Below are positions 1 to 9,593 of a stretch of DNA of 64,000 nucleotides, piece by piece. The stretch spans positions 372,001-436,000 of the forward strand of contig NZ_NJFZ01000006.1 of NCBI RefSeq assembly GCF_002270355.1. The letters are read 5' to 3'. Source of the DNA: Flectobacillus sp. BAB-3569. GTDB lineage: Bacteria > Bacteroidota > Bacteroidia > Cytophagales > Spirosomataceae. The position numbers were made by a program, and so were the translations under genes. How positions within the stretch are numbered: position 1 is the first letter of the stretch; every line of letters begins with the position of its first letter. The notes under the pieces are model-generated. The model saw nothing but the letters and a program-made list of their open reading frames with translations, was not told the DNA's origin and did no database searches.

Positions 1-342
1 TGGCTTTTAGGAATCGTGTTTGCCAAGGCTCAGACAATCTACGTAAACGGTCAATCATTGAATGCTATTCGAAATGTGAATTATATCACAATTAAAGCCG
101 AAAAAGCCTGGCTTGCAACCAAATTATCTGTTTTTCTTGATTATGGACAAGGTAATTCACCAAGAGAACAAGAAGTAACAGACGCCAACAGAAAACCTTT
201 ATTTTTTAATAGTAAAGTCGAAATATTCAATTTGATGGATCGCCAAGGATGGGAATTAGTGGATACTTACGAAGAGATAAAAGAAGGCAAAACCTTCATT
301 TTACATATATTTAAACGAAAAATTTTACCACGTGTAAAATAA
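1..342 (+). CDS. Small secreted hypothetical protein, 5' end outside window
   Basis: The frame is open from base 1 and the first residues (WLLGIVFAKAQT) look like the end of a signal peptide with an AxAQ-type cleavage site, so the true start lies upstream of the window. A GTG at base 16 could be taken as a start but would cut the signal peptide. The mature part is about 100 residues with no motif I can name; its C-terminal part (about residues 77-110: a ...QGWELVDTY... strand, then a basic tail) resembles the small alpha/beta domain of many short Bacteroidota proteins. Export to the periplasm or cell surface is inferred. A strong hairpin terminator follows about 50 bases after the stop. Confidence 0.6.
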   Translation, partial: WLLGIVFAKAQTIYVNGQSLNAIRNVNYITIKAEKAWLATKLSVFLDYGQGNSPREQEVTDANRKPLFFNSKVEIFNLMDRQGWELVDTYEEIKEGKTFILHIFKRKILPRVK

Positions 343-392
343 GCATATCTACCTAAAAGTCAGTAGTAATAGCTACTTAAAGAGATTAAAAA

Positions 393-427
393 GCCTCAAC
401 TTTTAAAAGGTTGAGGCATTTTTTTTA
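393..427 (+). terminator. Rho-independent terminator
   Basis: An 8-bp GC-rich stem (gcctcaac at 393-400 with gttgaggc at 410-417), whose loop ttttaaaag can pair further, is followed by a run of T at 419-426. It closes the small secreted protein gene. Confidence 0.85.
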
Positions 428-566
428 TCTTTGAAAAGATTTGCAATGTTTTGTATAACATGAGCAAGTTTTTGCAGAAAACCTTGAACTAATCAAATTA
501 ATTATACCACAACACCACTAGCTTTTAGCGAGATAGAAGTTAGTTATATCCCGAAATTGAGAATTT

Positions 567-3239
567 ATGAGTAAAGTAGTAGTAAGTGCCGAAAAATTAA
601 GGTTAAAAACTCGTGCCGACAACAAAGGATGGAAAAAATGGGGCCCATATCTATCTGACCGTCAATGGGGAACGGTGCGAGAAGATTATTCTCCTAATCA
701 AGATGCTTGGAATAACGTAACGCACGACATGGCTCGCTCAAAAGCCTACCGTTGGGGCGAAGAAGGTATCGGTGGTATTTCGGATAACAAATCGTATATC
801 TGTTTTGCACTTGCTTTGTGGAACCATAATGACCACATTTTGAAAGAAAGGTTCTTCGGACTAACAGGGAATGAGTCGAACCACGGCGAGGATGTAAAAG
901 AACTCTATTACTATCTTGACTCGACGCCTACGCACTCGTACATGAAAATGCTGTACAAATATCCTATAGCAGCATTTCCCTATTCAAAACTGGTAGACGA
1001 AAGCCGTAAACGATCAAGATTAGAACCTGAATATGAACTGCTAGACACAGGTATTTTTGATAATGATGAATATTTCGATGTATTTATCGAATATGCCAAG
1101 TCTGACGAACAAGATATTTTGATAAAAATTACGGCACATAACCGTAGTAATAAACCTGCTCCAATTACTTTATTACCTACTATTTGGTTTAGAAATACTT
1201 GGTGTTGGGGGTACGAAAACTTCAAATACAAACCGATGTTGACAGGTGTGTCAAATAAGGTGATTGAAGTAGATAACAAAAGCGTAGGACATTATAAGTT
1301 GTATTGTGAAAAAGCAGATGAATTATTATTCTGTGATAACGAAACCAACTTCCAACGCTTGCATGGCGTGGCCAATAATGTACCCTATACCAAAGATGGG
1401 ATAAACGAGTACATTGTTAATAAAAACAAAGCGGCTGTCAATCCTAACAATATCGGTACCAAAGCTTCAGGACGCTATACCAGAGTGGTAAAAGCAGGTG
1501 AAAGTGTAACGATTCGTTTGCGTTTATCCGACCATTCTATTATTGAACCATTCGGTGGTTTTGAAGATATTATGGATAAGCGTATTCGTGAAGCAAATCA
1601 GTTTTACGATGAATTGCAAGGAACTGTACAAGACCCAGAGTTACGTTCAATTCAGCGTCAGGCTTATGCAGGGATGCTTTGGACCAAACAATGGTATTAT
1701 TACAATGTCAACGAATGGATTAAAGGTGACCCTACGATGCCGAAGCCTTCGGACAATCGGAAGTTTGGTCGAAATTCAGGCTGGCGACACATGTATGCCG
1801 CCAACATTCTTTCGATGCCCGACAAATGGGAATACCCATGGTTTGCGGCATGGGATTTGGCCTTTCATACGATTCCATTGGCACGACTCGACCCTGACTT
1901 TGCCAAACGTCAGTTAGCCGTAGTATTGCGTGAATACTATATGCACCCGAACGGACAGATTCCTGCGTATGAATGGTCATTTTCGGATGTAAACCCTCCA
2001 GTACATGCTTGGGCAACGTGGCGTGTATATGAGATAGATAAAGAAATGAATGGCGTAGGGGATGTCAAATTCCTAGAGCGTGTTTTCCATAAATTACTAC
2101 TTAATTTTACGTGGTGGGTAAATCTTAAAGACGAAGGTGGCAATAATATCTTTGGAGGAGGCTTCCTTGGAATGGATAATATCGGAGTATTTGACCGCTC
2201 GGCAACTTTACCAACAGGCGGACGTCTTGAGCAAGCTGATGGTACAGGCTGGATGGCGATGTACAGCTTGAACATGCTTCGTATTGCCTGTGAAATTGCT
2301 GTTGAGCGACCAGTGTATCAAGATATGGCGTCTAAGTTTTTTGAACACTTCCTACATATTGCAGGTGCTATGCAAATGTTGGGTGGTTCAGAAATTAGCC
2401 TTTGGGATGAAGAAGATCAGTTTTACTATGATATGCTTCACATGCCAAATTCGCAGAGTATGTTGCTCAAAATCCGTTCGATGGTAGGGTTAATTCCACT
2501 TTTTGCTGTAGAAATTCTTACACCAGAAATGTTGGAAAAATTGCCAGATTTCAAACGTCGTGTGGATTGGGTTTTGGCTAATAGACCCGATTTGGCAGGT
2601 TTGATTTCGCGTTGGTACGAGCCAGGAAAAGGAGAAAACCGTTTGTTGGCGATTTTGCGCGGTCACCGTATGAAGATGATTATGAAAAAAATGTTTGATG
2701 AAAACGAATTCTTGTCAGAACATGGCGTTCGTTCATTATCAAAATATCACCTCGAAAATCCTTATCAGTTCCGTGTACATAACGAGGTCTTCAGAGTCGA
2801 TTATACACCAGCCGAATCTACAGGAAGTATGTTTGGTGGGAACTCCAATTGGCGTGGACCTATCTGGATGCCAATGAACTTCTTGTTGATTGACTCTTTG
2901 TTGAAATTCCAGTCGTATTATGGCAATGATTACGAAGTAGAATATCCTACCAATTCGGGTAATATGGTGAGCATCAAGCAGGCTGCTTTAAGTTTGGCAG
3001 AACGGTTAATCAAAATCTTTAGAACAGATGAAAACGGTAAACGTCCGATGTATGCCAATTACGAAAAAATGCAAACAGACCCTCATTTCAAGGATTTGGT
3101 ACTGTTTTATGAATATTTCCATGGTGATGATGGTAAAGGTCTAGGTGCTGCACACCAAACAGGTTGGACGGGTCTAGTAGCAGAACTGATTTTGATGGTA
3201 AATGAGGCTAACAAGGCAGAAATCAAAGAAATCTTATAG
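567..3239 (+). CDS. GH63-like alpha-glucosidase (MGH1-type, (alpha/alpha)6 barrel)
   Basis: An 890-residue protein of the bacterial glucosidase family related to GH63 (YgjK/processing alpha-glucosidase I type). The N-terminal half (about 1-330) is a beta-rich domain. The C-terminal half (about 345-890) is the (alpha/alpha)6 barrel. WEYPWFAAWDLAFH at 421-434 is the signature around the general acid, expected to be D430. A second conserved block, GGNSNWRGPIWMPMN, lies near residue 755-770. There is no signal peptide, so it should act in the cytoplasm on imported alpha-glucosides. Length matches the family. The ATG at 567 is the only reasonable start. It is transcribed alone and faces the MFS transporter across a shared terminator; with the downstream oxidoreductases this suggests an alpha-glucoside utilisation region. 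The exact substrate cannot be read from sequence. Confidence 0.88.
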   Translation: MSKVVVSAEKLRLKTRADNKGWKKWGPYLSDRQWGTVREDYSPNQDAWNNVTHDMARSKAYRWGEEGIGGISDNKSYICFALALWNHNDHILKERFFGLTGNESNHGEDVKELYYYLDSTPTHSYMKMLYKYPIAAFPYSKLVDESRKRSRLEPEYELLDTGIFDNDEYFDVFIEYAKSDEQDILIKITAHNRSNKPAPITLLPTIWFRNTWCWGYENFKYKPMLTGVSNKVIEVDNKSVGHYKLYCEKADELLFCDNETNFQRLHGVANNVPYTKDGINEYIVNKNKAAVNPNNIGTKASGRYTRVVKAGESVTIRLRLSDHSIIEPFGGFEDIMDKRIREANQFYDELQGTVQDPELRSIQRQAYAGMLWTKQWYYYNVNEWIKGDPTMPKPSDNRKFGRNSGWRHMYAANILSMPDKWEYPWFAAWDLAFHTIPLARLDPDFAKRQLAVVLREYYMHPNGQIPAYEWSFSDVNPPVHAWATWRVYEIDKEMNGVGDVKFLERVFHKLLLNFTWWVNLKDEGGNNIFGGGFLGMDNIGVFDRSATLPTGGRLEQADGTGWMAMYSLNMLRIACEIAVERPVYQDMASKFFEHFLHIAGAMQMLGGSEISLWDEEDQFYYDMLHMPNSQSMLLKIRSMVGLIPLFAVEILTPEMLEKLPDFKRRVDWVLANRPDLAGLISRWYEPGKGENRLLAILRGHRMKMIMKKMFDENEFLSEHGVRSLSKYHLENPYQFRVHNEVFRVDYTPAESTGSMFGGNSNWRGPIWMPMNFLLIDSLLKFQSYYGNDYEVEYPTNSGNMVSIKQAALSLAERLIKIFRTDENGKRPMYANYEKMQTDPHFKDLVLFYEYFHGDDGKGLGAAHQTGWTGLVAELILMVNEANKAEIKEIL

Positions 3240-3240
3240 G

Positions 3241-3405
3241 TGCTGAATTGTGAGTAGTGAATTAGGGCTGTACGAAGGATTATAAAACTGTCTATTTCAG
3301 ATATCGGATGTTGGATTTCGGAAGTATAAGTTTCTGTATTTTGTAAAAATCAAGATATTTTACTTTTTTCCGAAATCAGAAAGCTCAATAATTCAATCTT
3401 ATTCT
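3241..3405 (-). repeat. Dispersed intergenic repeat family A, copy 1 (inverted relative to copy 2)
   Basis: This stretch reads, on the opposite strand, as the repeat at 5041-5235: shared words include ctgtacgaaggatt, tgtctatttc, atatcggatgt, ggatttcgg and ttccgaaatcagaaa, in the same order. It lies in the 285-base gap between two convergent genes, ahead of their shared terminator. No coding potential is seen. Confidence 0.75.
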
Positions 3406-3416
3406 TCCAAAAATGT

Positions 3417-3463
3417 ATCAATAAAAAAGCCTTAAGCAATCTGCTTAAGGCTTTTTTATTGAT
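3417..3463. terminator. Bidirectional terminator between glucosidase and MFS genes
   Basis: A perfect 22-bp inverted repeat (3417-3438 with 3442-3463) with a 3-base loop carries an A-run on the left and a T-run on the right, so it can terminate in both directions for the two convergent genes. Confidence 0.92.
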
Positions 3464-3524
3464 ACTGGCATTCAGAAACTTTAAACATGTTAAAAGAATC
3501 TAAGAGCAACTCATCAAAATATGC

Positions 3525-4751
3525 TTAGTGCGCTTTTGCTCCAGCTGGAGTTTGCTTACGCATAATGAAATACAATACTGCAAAAGCGATAATCAAGATG
3601 AATGGGAATACCGCCATATTGTCTAGTGTTGCTTGACCAGCAGCTAAGTCAAGTTCTTGACCTGTCAAACCTTTGGCAGCCGCAGCAGCTTTTTCGTCAT
3701 CCAACCATTTACCAATGATTGGTTGGAAAATTGAGGTAGAGAACATACCCATACCACCAATAATTGACATACCAAAAGCACCAGTACGAGGTAGATACTC
3801 AGCCACAAAACCAATCATAGTTGGCCAGAAATAACATACACCAATCGCAAAAATTACGGCAGATACATATACCATAGCACCTTCAGCTTGGCTCATCAAA
3901 ACTACACCAACAGTAGCAAAAATAGCCGAACCTAGCAATACACCCGTAGGGTTTAGGTTATGCACAATTGGACCAGCAAAATAACGACCTACCGCCATCA
4001 AACCAGTTACCAAAGCCAAAATCAACATTGGACTTGCACCTGCATGACCCAATACTGGACCGATCCATTGCTCAGGACCAAATTCAGAAATAGCAGTCAA
4101 TGCCATACATGCCAACATAAATAAGTACAATGGCGAAAGCATCGCTTTGAAGTTTTGACCTGTTGAAGCAGCACCTTCGTCTTGGCTTTCAGGAAACGCT
4201 TGTCCCAAAATCAAGGCAGCGTAAGCTACCGCAGGAATCAAAATGATACCAATTTGCAACTGCCAGCCCATACCAGCCGAAGTCATAAATTCAGAAATCA
4301 AACTCGCAATAACGATACCTCCAGGGAACCACATGTGGAAACGGTTCAACATTTTGGTTTTTTGATTGCCTTCGTACATATCAGAAATCATTGGATTACA
4401 AGCCGCTTCTACGGTACCATTGCCAAATCCAACGAAGAAAGTCGAAATCAATAAAGTCCAGAAACCACTTGCGAAAATGGTCATTACTAAACCTAATACG
4501 TGTGTAACAAATGCTACCCACATGATTTTTTTAGGACCTAATACATTGTAAAGAGGACCTCCAACAATCATTGCGATAGGGAAGCCTAGAAATGCCATCT
4601 GGTTGACGTATCCGAGGTGCTCTGCATCAAGGTTAAAGGCTGTACCTAACTGCGTGAGGACACCTGCACGAATACCAAAAGCCATTGAAGTAGTGATTAG
4701 TGCAAAGCAACTCGCCAAAAACAATCGATTATTATTAACTGTTTGGGACAT
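3525..4751 (-). CDS. MFS transporter, probably sugar
   Basis: A 408-residue protein with the twelve hydrophobic segments of the major facilitator superfamily. The first segment starts near residue 10, and a GGPLYNVLGPKK-type loop follows segment 2 (about residues 64-75), the equivalent of the MFS signature. The pattern resembles the FucP/nucleoside-sugar-symporter-like MFS proteins common beside Gfo/Idh/MocA oxidoreductases in Bacteroidota, so uptake of a sugar or sugar derivative is inferred. It sits in the inner membrane. The ATG at 4751 gives a short polar N-terminus before the first helix. It is monocistronic, convergent with the glucosidase gene and separated from the oxidoreductase genes by a long gap. 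Confidence 0.85.
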   Translation of the reverse strand: MSQTVNNNRLFLASCFALITTSMAFGIRAGVLTQLGTAFNLDAEHLGYVNQMAFLGFPIAMIVGGPLYNVLGPKKIMWVAFVTHVLGLVMTIFASGFWTLLISTFFVGFGNGTVEAACNPMISDMYEGNQKTKMLNRFHMWFPGGIVIASLISEFMTSAGMGWQLQIGIILIPAVAYAALILGQAFPESQDEGAASTGQNFKAMLSPLYLFMLACMALTAISEFGPEQWIGPVLGHAGASPMLILALVTGLMAVGRYFAGPIVHNLNPTGVLLGSAIFATVGVVLMSQAEGAMVYVSAVIFAIGVCYFWPTMIGFVAEYLPRTGAFGMSIIGGMGMFSTSIFQPIIGKWLDDEKAAAAAKGLTGQELDLAAGQATLDNMAVFPFILIIAFAVLYFIMRKQTPAGAKAH

Positions 4752-5040
4752 AATTGATTAAAGGGTTTAAGATTAATAAAAGGGACAGTGTTCTTATTTT
4801 ATTATAATTCGTACTAAAAAAAATCCATGCCAAAAAAACAAAAAGATTTCCGTATTTACTAAATGACTTTGTAATAATTTTAATTAAAATTTGCAATCAA
4901 TCGGTACAGAGCGGGCTAAATGTAGTATTTTCAAGTGTTTTTTTAGATTGCTTTTTCAAAAAGCATATTTTGGTATTATTCCTTAAAAAATTTCATGATT
5001 ACGCTTCAGGCAATATACCATACTTATCAGGAGTACCGAA

Positions 5041-5235
5041 TTATGAATGCTGAATTAGGAGTGTACGAAAGATTTCCAATAATTGAGGATTTGGGATTTC
5101 TGATTTCGGAAATAAAGTAAAATATCTCTATTTTTTATAAAACATAGAAGATTACACTTTCGAAATCCCACATCCGATATCTGATATCCGAAATAGACAT
5201 TTTTAGAATCCTTCGTACAGTTCTGATGATGAATT
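5041..5235 (+). repeat. Dispersed intergenic repeat family A, copy 2 (fullest copy)
   Basis: About 195 bases with an internally inverted layout: ggatttgggatttctg...atttcgga in the left half is mirrored by ccgaaatcccacatcc...tccgaaat in the right half, and gtacgaa near the left end by ttcgtac near the right. The same sequence occurs inverted at 3241-3405 and in part at 31395-31470, 40205-40315 and 50465-50515. Confidence 0.75.
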
Positions 5236-5560
5236 GTGTATGTATTTTTTAATTGTCAATAACTTACAATTAAAAGTTGTTATTTTTTGCATGAACGCTT
5301 ATTGGAAGCAAAAATTTATATTTCTTGTATTAGGAAATACAATTCCAACATTTAGTACATGGCATAAAGCAAATAGCTCTCGGCTGATAAAATTATATTA
5401 CTTTTGTGCAATATTGTATCAAAAAGATACAGAAAGAGGGAGTAGTCTTATTTTTTCAAAACTTACTGCTGATATCAATGTAAGTTTTAGGCTATAAAAG
5501 AATGTTTAAAAATATTATTTGGCATTTGTTGAAACAAACAAAATTTCCTTTCACCACACC

Positions 5561-5607
5561 TTACTTTTCTTGTCTTGACACAAGAAAAGTAACAAAAGAA
5601 AGTCAAG
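5561..5607. repeat. Hairpin element (ttacttttcttgt stem)
   Basis: A 13-bp perfect stem (5561-5573 with 5580-5592) and a 6-base loop cttgac, which can pair instead with gtcaag at 5602-5607. From memory, similar elements occur in intergenic DNA of many Bacteroidota; a database check is needed. It is not followed by a T-run and is far from any stop codon. Confidence 0.5.
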
Positions 5608-5987
5608 AAATCCTAAACTCGCCTACGGCTCAAACAGTAGGATTTCGGGGAAGTAATTACAAACATGTTCATTATTAATGACTTATAAAATTTAAACATA
5701 CTCATACTCTAAGCCGAAGTCAATAGAAAAAAATGTATGCATGATTTTTTTAGAAATTTAGCCTAATGCCTATTGCAAGTAAAATTGAAGTAGTTGTGGA
5801 TATGAAATATTGACAAACTTTACATTCATCATTCACAACTCATAATTCATCATTAACACATAGATCCATTATTCTAATTATATATATCAATTATTATTTC
5901 AACCTAAAACTGTTGAGCCTTTAGAACAAGTTGACCTTGATTTGTCAGCCGAGCCGTTCAGAAGCTCGATATTTAATTAACGAAAAA

Positions 5988-7193
5988 ATGGCTAGAAAAA
6001 TCAGAATGGGCATGATTGGAGGAAGTTTGGATGCCTTCATCGGAGCAGTTCACCGCAGAGGAGCCGCCTTAGATGGCGAAATCGAACTTGTTTGCGGAGC
6101 GTTTAGTTCAAATCCTGAAAAATCTAAAGCTACTGGCGAAGCGCTCTATTTACCTGCCAACCGTGTGTATGATTCGTACGAGGAAATGATTTTGAAAGAG
6201 AAAGAACTTCCTGAAGGCGAGCGTATGGATTTCGTTTCAATCGTTACACCTAATCACGTACATTTCCCTGCTGCAAAGTTTGCTATCGAAAACGGATTCC
6301 ATGTAGTGATGGACAAACCGCTTACTTTGACGATGGAAGAGGCTAAAGAATTGACCGAAATTGTCAAAAATTCTGGCTTACTATTCGCATTGACGCATAA
6401 TTATACAGCCTATCCAATGGTGAAAGAAGCACGTCAATTGATAAAATCGGGTGCTATTGGACAAATCCGTAAGGTAATTGTTGAATATCCACAAGGATGG
6501 TTATCTCAATTGGTGGAGGCTTCGGGTCAAAAACAGGCTTCATGGCGTACCGACCCCGCGCGTAGTGGGGCTGCAGGTGGTGTTGGCGACATTGGTACAC
6601 ATGCCGAAAACTTAGCTGAATATATCACTGGTTTACAAATAACGGAACTTTCGGCTGACCTTACGATTTTTGTGGAAGGTCGTATGCTCGATGATGATGC
6701 CAACATCCTACTTCATTTTGACAATGGCGCTAAAGGTATTTTGCACAATAGCCAAATCTGTAATGGCGAAGAAAATGACCTTAACATACGTGTCTATGGC
6801 GAATTTGGTGGTCTGAAATGGCGACAAATGGAGCCAAATACCTTGATTATGACTAATCAGGAAAATGGTTCGAAAATTATCCGTACTGGAGTTGGCAACT
6901 TATCTCCTCACGCACAGGCACATACGCGTCAGCCAGCAGGTCACCCAGAAGGCTATATCGAGACTTTTGCGAGTATTTACCGAAACTTTGCGTATGCCCT
7001 ACGTGCCCGTTGGGGTGCCGAAAGCAAATCAGGCACAGGTGGTGGCTTAGGAAAAGGTACTGGAGTAGACGGTTACGACCCAGAAATTTATGATTTCCCA
7101 AGTATCGAAGACGGTTTGCGTGGTATGGCTTTCATCCAAACGGTTGTAAAGTCGGCCAACTCAGCCGAAAGATGGACAAAATTTGAGATCTAA
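5988..7193 (+). CDS. Gfo/Idh/MocA family NAD(P)-dependent oxidoreductase (1)
   Basis: A 401-residue dehydrogenase of the glucose-fructose oxidoreductase/inositol dehydrogenase/MocA family. The Rossmann domain starts with [12 protein letters not shown], and the family E/DKP motif appears as MDKPLTLT (DKP at 109-111). The second domain carries [16 protein letters not shown], which includes the conserved His of the active site. I chose the ATG at 5988 rather than a TTG 57 bases upstream because it begins directly at the nucleotide-binding strand. The likely reaction is NAD(P)-linked oxidation or reduction of a sugar or cyclitol. It may belong with the second oxidoreductase (8344) and the isomerase (11242); such pairs occur in keto-sugar and cyclitol pathways, but the substrate is not predictable. 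Confidence 0.88.
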   Translation: MARKIRMGMIGGSLDAFIGAVHRRGAALDGEIELVCGAFSSNPEKSKATGEALYLPANRVYDSYEEMILKEKELPEGERMDFVSIVTPNHVHFPAAKFAIENGFHVVMDKPLTLTMEEAKELTEIVKNSGLLFALTHNYTAYPMVKEARQLIKSGAIGQIRKVIVEYPQGWLSQLVEASGQKQASWRTDPARSGAAGGVGDIGTHAENLAEYITGLQITELSADLTIFVEGRMLDDDANILLHFDNGAKGILHNSQICNGEENDLNIRVYGEFGGLKWRQMEPNTLIMTNQENGSKIIRTGVGNLSPHAQAHTRQPAGHPEGYIETFASIYRNFAYALRARWGAESKSGTGGGLGKGTGVDGYDPEIYDFPSIEDGLRGMAFIQTVVKSANSAERWTKFEI

Positions 7194-7200
7194 AAAGAAC

Positions 7201-7241
7201 TATCTCCAAGTCACAGATTTATGCTTGATGGCTTGGAGATA
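7201..7241 (+). terminator. Possible weak terminator hairpin
   Basis: A 10-bp inverted repeat (tatctccaag at 7201-7210 with cttggagata at 7232-7241) with a 21-base loop lies just after the oxidoreductase stop. It lacks a T-run, so termination is uncertain. Confidence 0.35.
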
Positions 7242-7353
7242 TTCTGTAAATTTGAAGGCTGTTAAAAGGGTTAAGCCCATAGAAAACCATCTTTTTCTTT
7301 CATCCTTCATTACTTTTGTACAAAAAGTTTGGAAAAACTCGCTTGAGATTGTT

Positions 7354-8289
7354 ATGAAATACTTCTTAACATTCCTGTTATTGGGACTTCTTTCTACCCG
7401 TTCATTGGCACAAATATCTCAGTATGAGGTATTTTTTGCTCAATATCAAAATGAGTTAGTCATTAGAAAATGGAAGGAAGCAGATGCTATCAAGTATTTA
7501 GTGGTAAATTCAGAAAATCTTAAAACGCATATTCTCAATAATATCGAAACACAGCCTGTAACATGGAATAATGTTTTAAATCTTTTTGAAAAAACATCTT
7601 ATATTCATGACTGGCAATTTGAAAAGCATAGAGACTATGAGCTACAAGATGCAGGAATCACCAAAGCAGATAGTACGCTACAAGGCTTTAGTTTGACGAT
7701 AGACTTATGCCCATCGAGCAAACCATTGACTCGAAGTTTTTTCCAAAATGTAATTAAAAGTTTTGAAATCAGTGAACGCCCAGTACCGCTTACAATTACT
7801 ATAACAGGTATTTGGATGCAAAAACATCAAGATGACCTTAACTGGCTCAAGCAACAAGAAAAAGTAGGTAATTTGCGTATTACGTGGGTCAACCACAGTT
7901 ATACGCATCGTTACGACCCCAAGTTACCGCTAACAAATAATTTCTTGTTGGAACATGGTACTAATATCCTTTCGGAAGTTTTATTGAATGAACAAGCCAT
8001 GTTATCAAATGGTCTTGTACCTTCTATTTACTTTAGATTTCCGGGTTTGGTGTCCGACAAAAGTATTTTCGATGAAGTTTTGGCTCTTGGACTATTACCA
8101 CTCGGAAGCGATGCTTGGCTAGCCAAAGGCGAGGCCATCAAAAATGGAAGTGTAGTATTGGTACACGCCAACGGCAACGAACCTTTAGGCTTGGCGCTTT
8201 TTCAAAAAATGCTTCGAAAAAATGAAGGAAATATTAAAAGTAAAAAGTGGCTTTTATGGGATATTTCAAACTTACTATCCAAAGAGTGA
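7354..8289 (+). CDS. Secreted polysaccharide deacetylase-like protein (NodB fold, CE4-type)
   Basis: A 311-residue protein with a signal peptide (MKYFLTFLLLGLL...SLAQ, cleavage near residue 20). The C-terminal two thirds keep the spaced motifs of a NodB homology domain: TIDLCPS (D117; motif 1 is normally DDGP), NHSYTH at 180-185 (the HxxxH zinc pair H181/H185), RFPG at 228-231 and LVHANG with H271. The metal triad therefore looks intact although motif 1 is divergent. Expected role is periplasmic or surface de-N- or de-O-acylation of a polysaccharide, or a related polysaccharide-modifying step. The frame is open about 170 bases further upstream, but the ATG at 7354 is the start that begins the signal peptide. 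It lies between two oxidoreductase genes on the same strand and may be co-transcribed with them. Confidence 0.7.
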   Translation: MKYFLTFLLLGLLSTRSLAQISQYEVFFAQYQNELVIRKWKEADAIKYLVVNSENLKTHILNNIETQPVTWNNVLNLFEKTSYIHDWQFEKHRDYELQDAGITKADSTLQGFSLTIDLCPSSKPLTRSFFQNVIKSFEISERPVPLTITITGIWMQKHQDDLNWLKQQEKVGNLRITWVNHSYTHRYDPKLPLTNNFLLEHGTNILSEVLLNEQAMLSNGLVPSIYFRFPGLVSDKSIFDEVLALGLLPLGSDAWLAKGEAIKNGSVVLVHANGNEPLGLALFQKMLRKNEGNIKSKKWLLWDISNLLSKE

Positions 8290-8343
8290 CCCTTTTCAAA
8301 AACAATAATTAATTATATCCCCAAAAAACAAATCGATTAACTC

Positions 8344-9489
8344 ATGTCAAAAATCAAAGTAGGTGTCGTTGGTACAGGTTTTATTGGACCAGCTCACATC
8401 GAGGCCCTCAGAAGACTACCAAATGTAGAAGTTGTAGCACTTTGTGAAGTGAATATAGAATTGGCTACGGCTAAAGCTGCGCAATTAGGTATCGAACGTC
8501 CTTGTACATTCGATCAATTGTTAGCTATGGAAGATATCGCTTGTGTACATATCTGTACGCCAAACTTCTTGCACTATTCTCAATCAAAGGCCGCTTTGTT
8601 GGCAGGCAAACACGTTGTTTGTGAAAAACCTTTGGCAAAAGACTTGCATGAGGCTGAAGAATTAGTAGCACTTGCTAAAGAAACAGGTTTGGTAAATGCT
8701 GTTCACTTCAACTTACGTTATTATCCATTGGTACGCCAAATGAAAACAATGCGTGAGAAAGGTGATTTAGGCGAAATTTACTCAATCATTGGTTCATATC
8801 TACAAGACTGGTTGTTCTACAACACAGACTATAACTGGCGCTTGGAACCAGACAAATCTGGTGATTCGCGTGCAATTGCTGATATTGGCTCACACTTGAT
8901 GGATATCATTGAGTATATCACTGGTTTGAAAACAGTGGAGGTAATGGCTGATTTTAATACAGTTCACAAAACTCGTAAGAAGCCATTAAAACCAGTAGAA
9001 ACTTATTCTGGTAAAATGCTTCAACCAGAAGACTATGCTGATGTTGAAATCAACACAGAGGATACTGCTAACGTATTGTTACGTTTCGATAACGGAAATA
9101 AAGGCTTAGTAACAGTTTCTCAAGTTTCAGCGGGTCGCAAAAACCAATTGAAATTAGAAATCTCTGGTTCAAACAAAACATTTGCTTGGAACTCAGAAGC
9201 TCCAAACGAATTGTGGTTGGGTAACCGTGATGCTGCCAACCAAGTGCTGATGCGTGACCCATCGTTGGCGTATGCCGAAGCAAGAGATATTATGACATTC
9301 CCTGGTGGTCACAACGAAGGCTTCCCAGATACTTCAAAACAATTGTTTAAAGAAGTATACGCTGCGGTAGCGGCTGGCAAACAACCAGAAAATCCAACGT
9401 TCCCAACCTTTGCGGACGGTTACAGAGAATTACTTATCTGTGAAAGAATCCTAGACAGTCACAGAAGCCAAAGCTGGACGAAGGTATAG
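8344..9489 (+). CDS. Gfo/Idh/MocA family NAD(P)-dependent oxidoreductase (2)
   Basis: A 381-residue member of the Gfo/Idh/MocA family. The Rossmann glycine motif is VGVVGTGFIGPAH (residues 6-18), the EKP motif is CEKPLAKD (EKP at 94-96), and the C-terminal domain contains ADIGSHLMDIIEYITG with the conserved His. Only the general fold is shared with the gene at 5988; the two diverge strongly in the N-terminal motif, so they are not recent duplicates. Cytoplasmic, NAD(P)-linked sugar or cyclitol dehydrogenase activity is inferred. A strong hairpin terminator follows 36 bases after the stop, which separates it from the ATPase gene. Without that inserted gene the next reading frame would be the sugar isomerase, a common partner of this family. 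Confidence 0.9.
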   Translation: MSKIKVGVVGTGFIGPAHIEALRRLPNVEVVALCEVNIELATAKAAQLGIERPCTFDQLLAMEDIACVHICTPNFLHYSQSKAALLAGKHVVCEKPLAKDLHEAEELVALAKETGLVNAVHFNLRYYPLVRQMKTMREKGDLGEIYSIIGSYLQDWLFYNTDYNWRLEPDKSGDSRAIADIGSHLMDIIEYITGLKTVEVMADFNTVHKTRKKPLKPVETYSGKMLQPEDYADVEINTEDTANVLLRFDNGNKGLVTVSQVSAGRKNQLKLEISGSNKTFAWNSEAPNELWLGNRDAANQVLMRDPSLAYAEARDIMTFPGGHNEGFPDTSKQLFKEVYAAVAAGKQPENPTFPTFADGYRELLICERILDSHRSQSWTKV

Positions 9490-9524
9490 TGTTTAGTGAA
9501 TGAGTGATTGGTGATTTAGTGAGT

Positions 9525-9571
9525 AAAAGAGAATGATGAACAAGGTGTATATTTGTTCATCATTCTCTTTT
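9525..9571 (+). terminator. Rho-independent terminator
   Basis: An 18-bp perfect stem (9525-9542 with 9554-9571) with an 11-base loop ends in tttt. It closes the oxidoreductase gene and lies only 22 bases before the ATG of the ATPase-TOPRIM gene. Confidence 0.85.
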
Positions 9572-9593
9572 AAAATTGTGAATCAATTCAAAT

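Larger units (their letters stand above)
4752..5987. other. Long intergenic region (1.2 kb) with repeats, no convincing gene
   Basis: This gap holds repeat family A copy 2 (5041-5235) and a short hairpin element at 5561-5607. Near the right end (about 5820-5865) is a run of related words of the type cattcacaactcataattc. An open frame at 5234-5497 has no recognisable domain or signal peptide and begins inside the edge of the repeat, so I do not call it. The region should hold the promoters for the divergent MFS and oxidoreductase genes, but I see no clear TAnnTTTG box. Confidence 0.6.

Noticed and set aside
1732-2275. Antisense frames within the glucosidase gene
   Set aside because: Shadows of a well-supported coding frame; no homology-like features.
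5234-5497. 87-codon open frame in the 1.2 kb gap
   Set aside because: No domain, no signal peptide, overlaps the edge of repeat A, and composition is AT-driven.
9490-9593. Possible attachment site or transposon ends around the ATPase-TOPRIM gene
   Set aside because: I looked for direct or inverted repeats flanking 9572-11241 and saw none beyond the terminator of the upstream gene.
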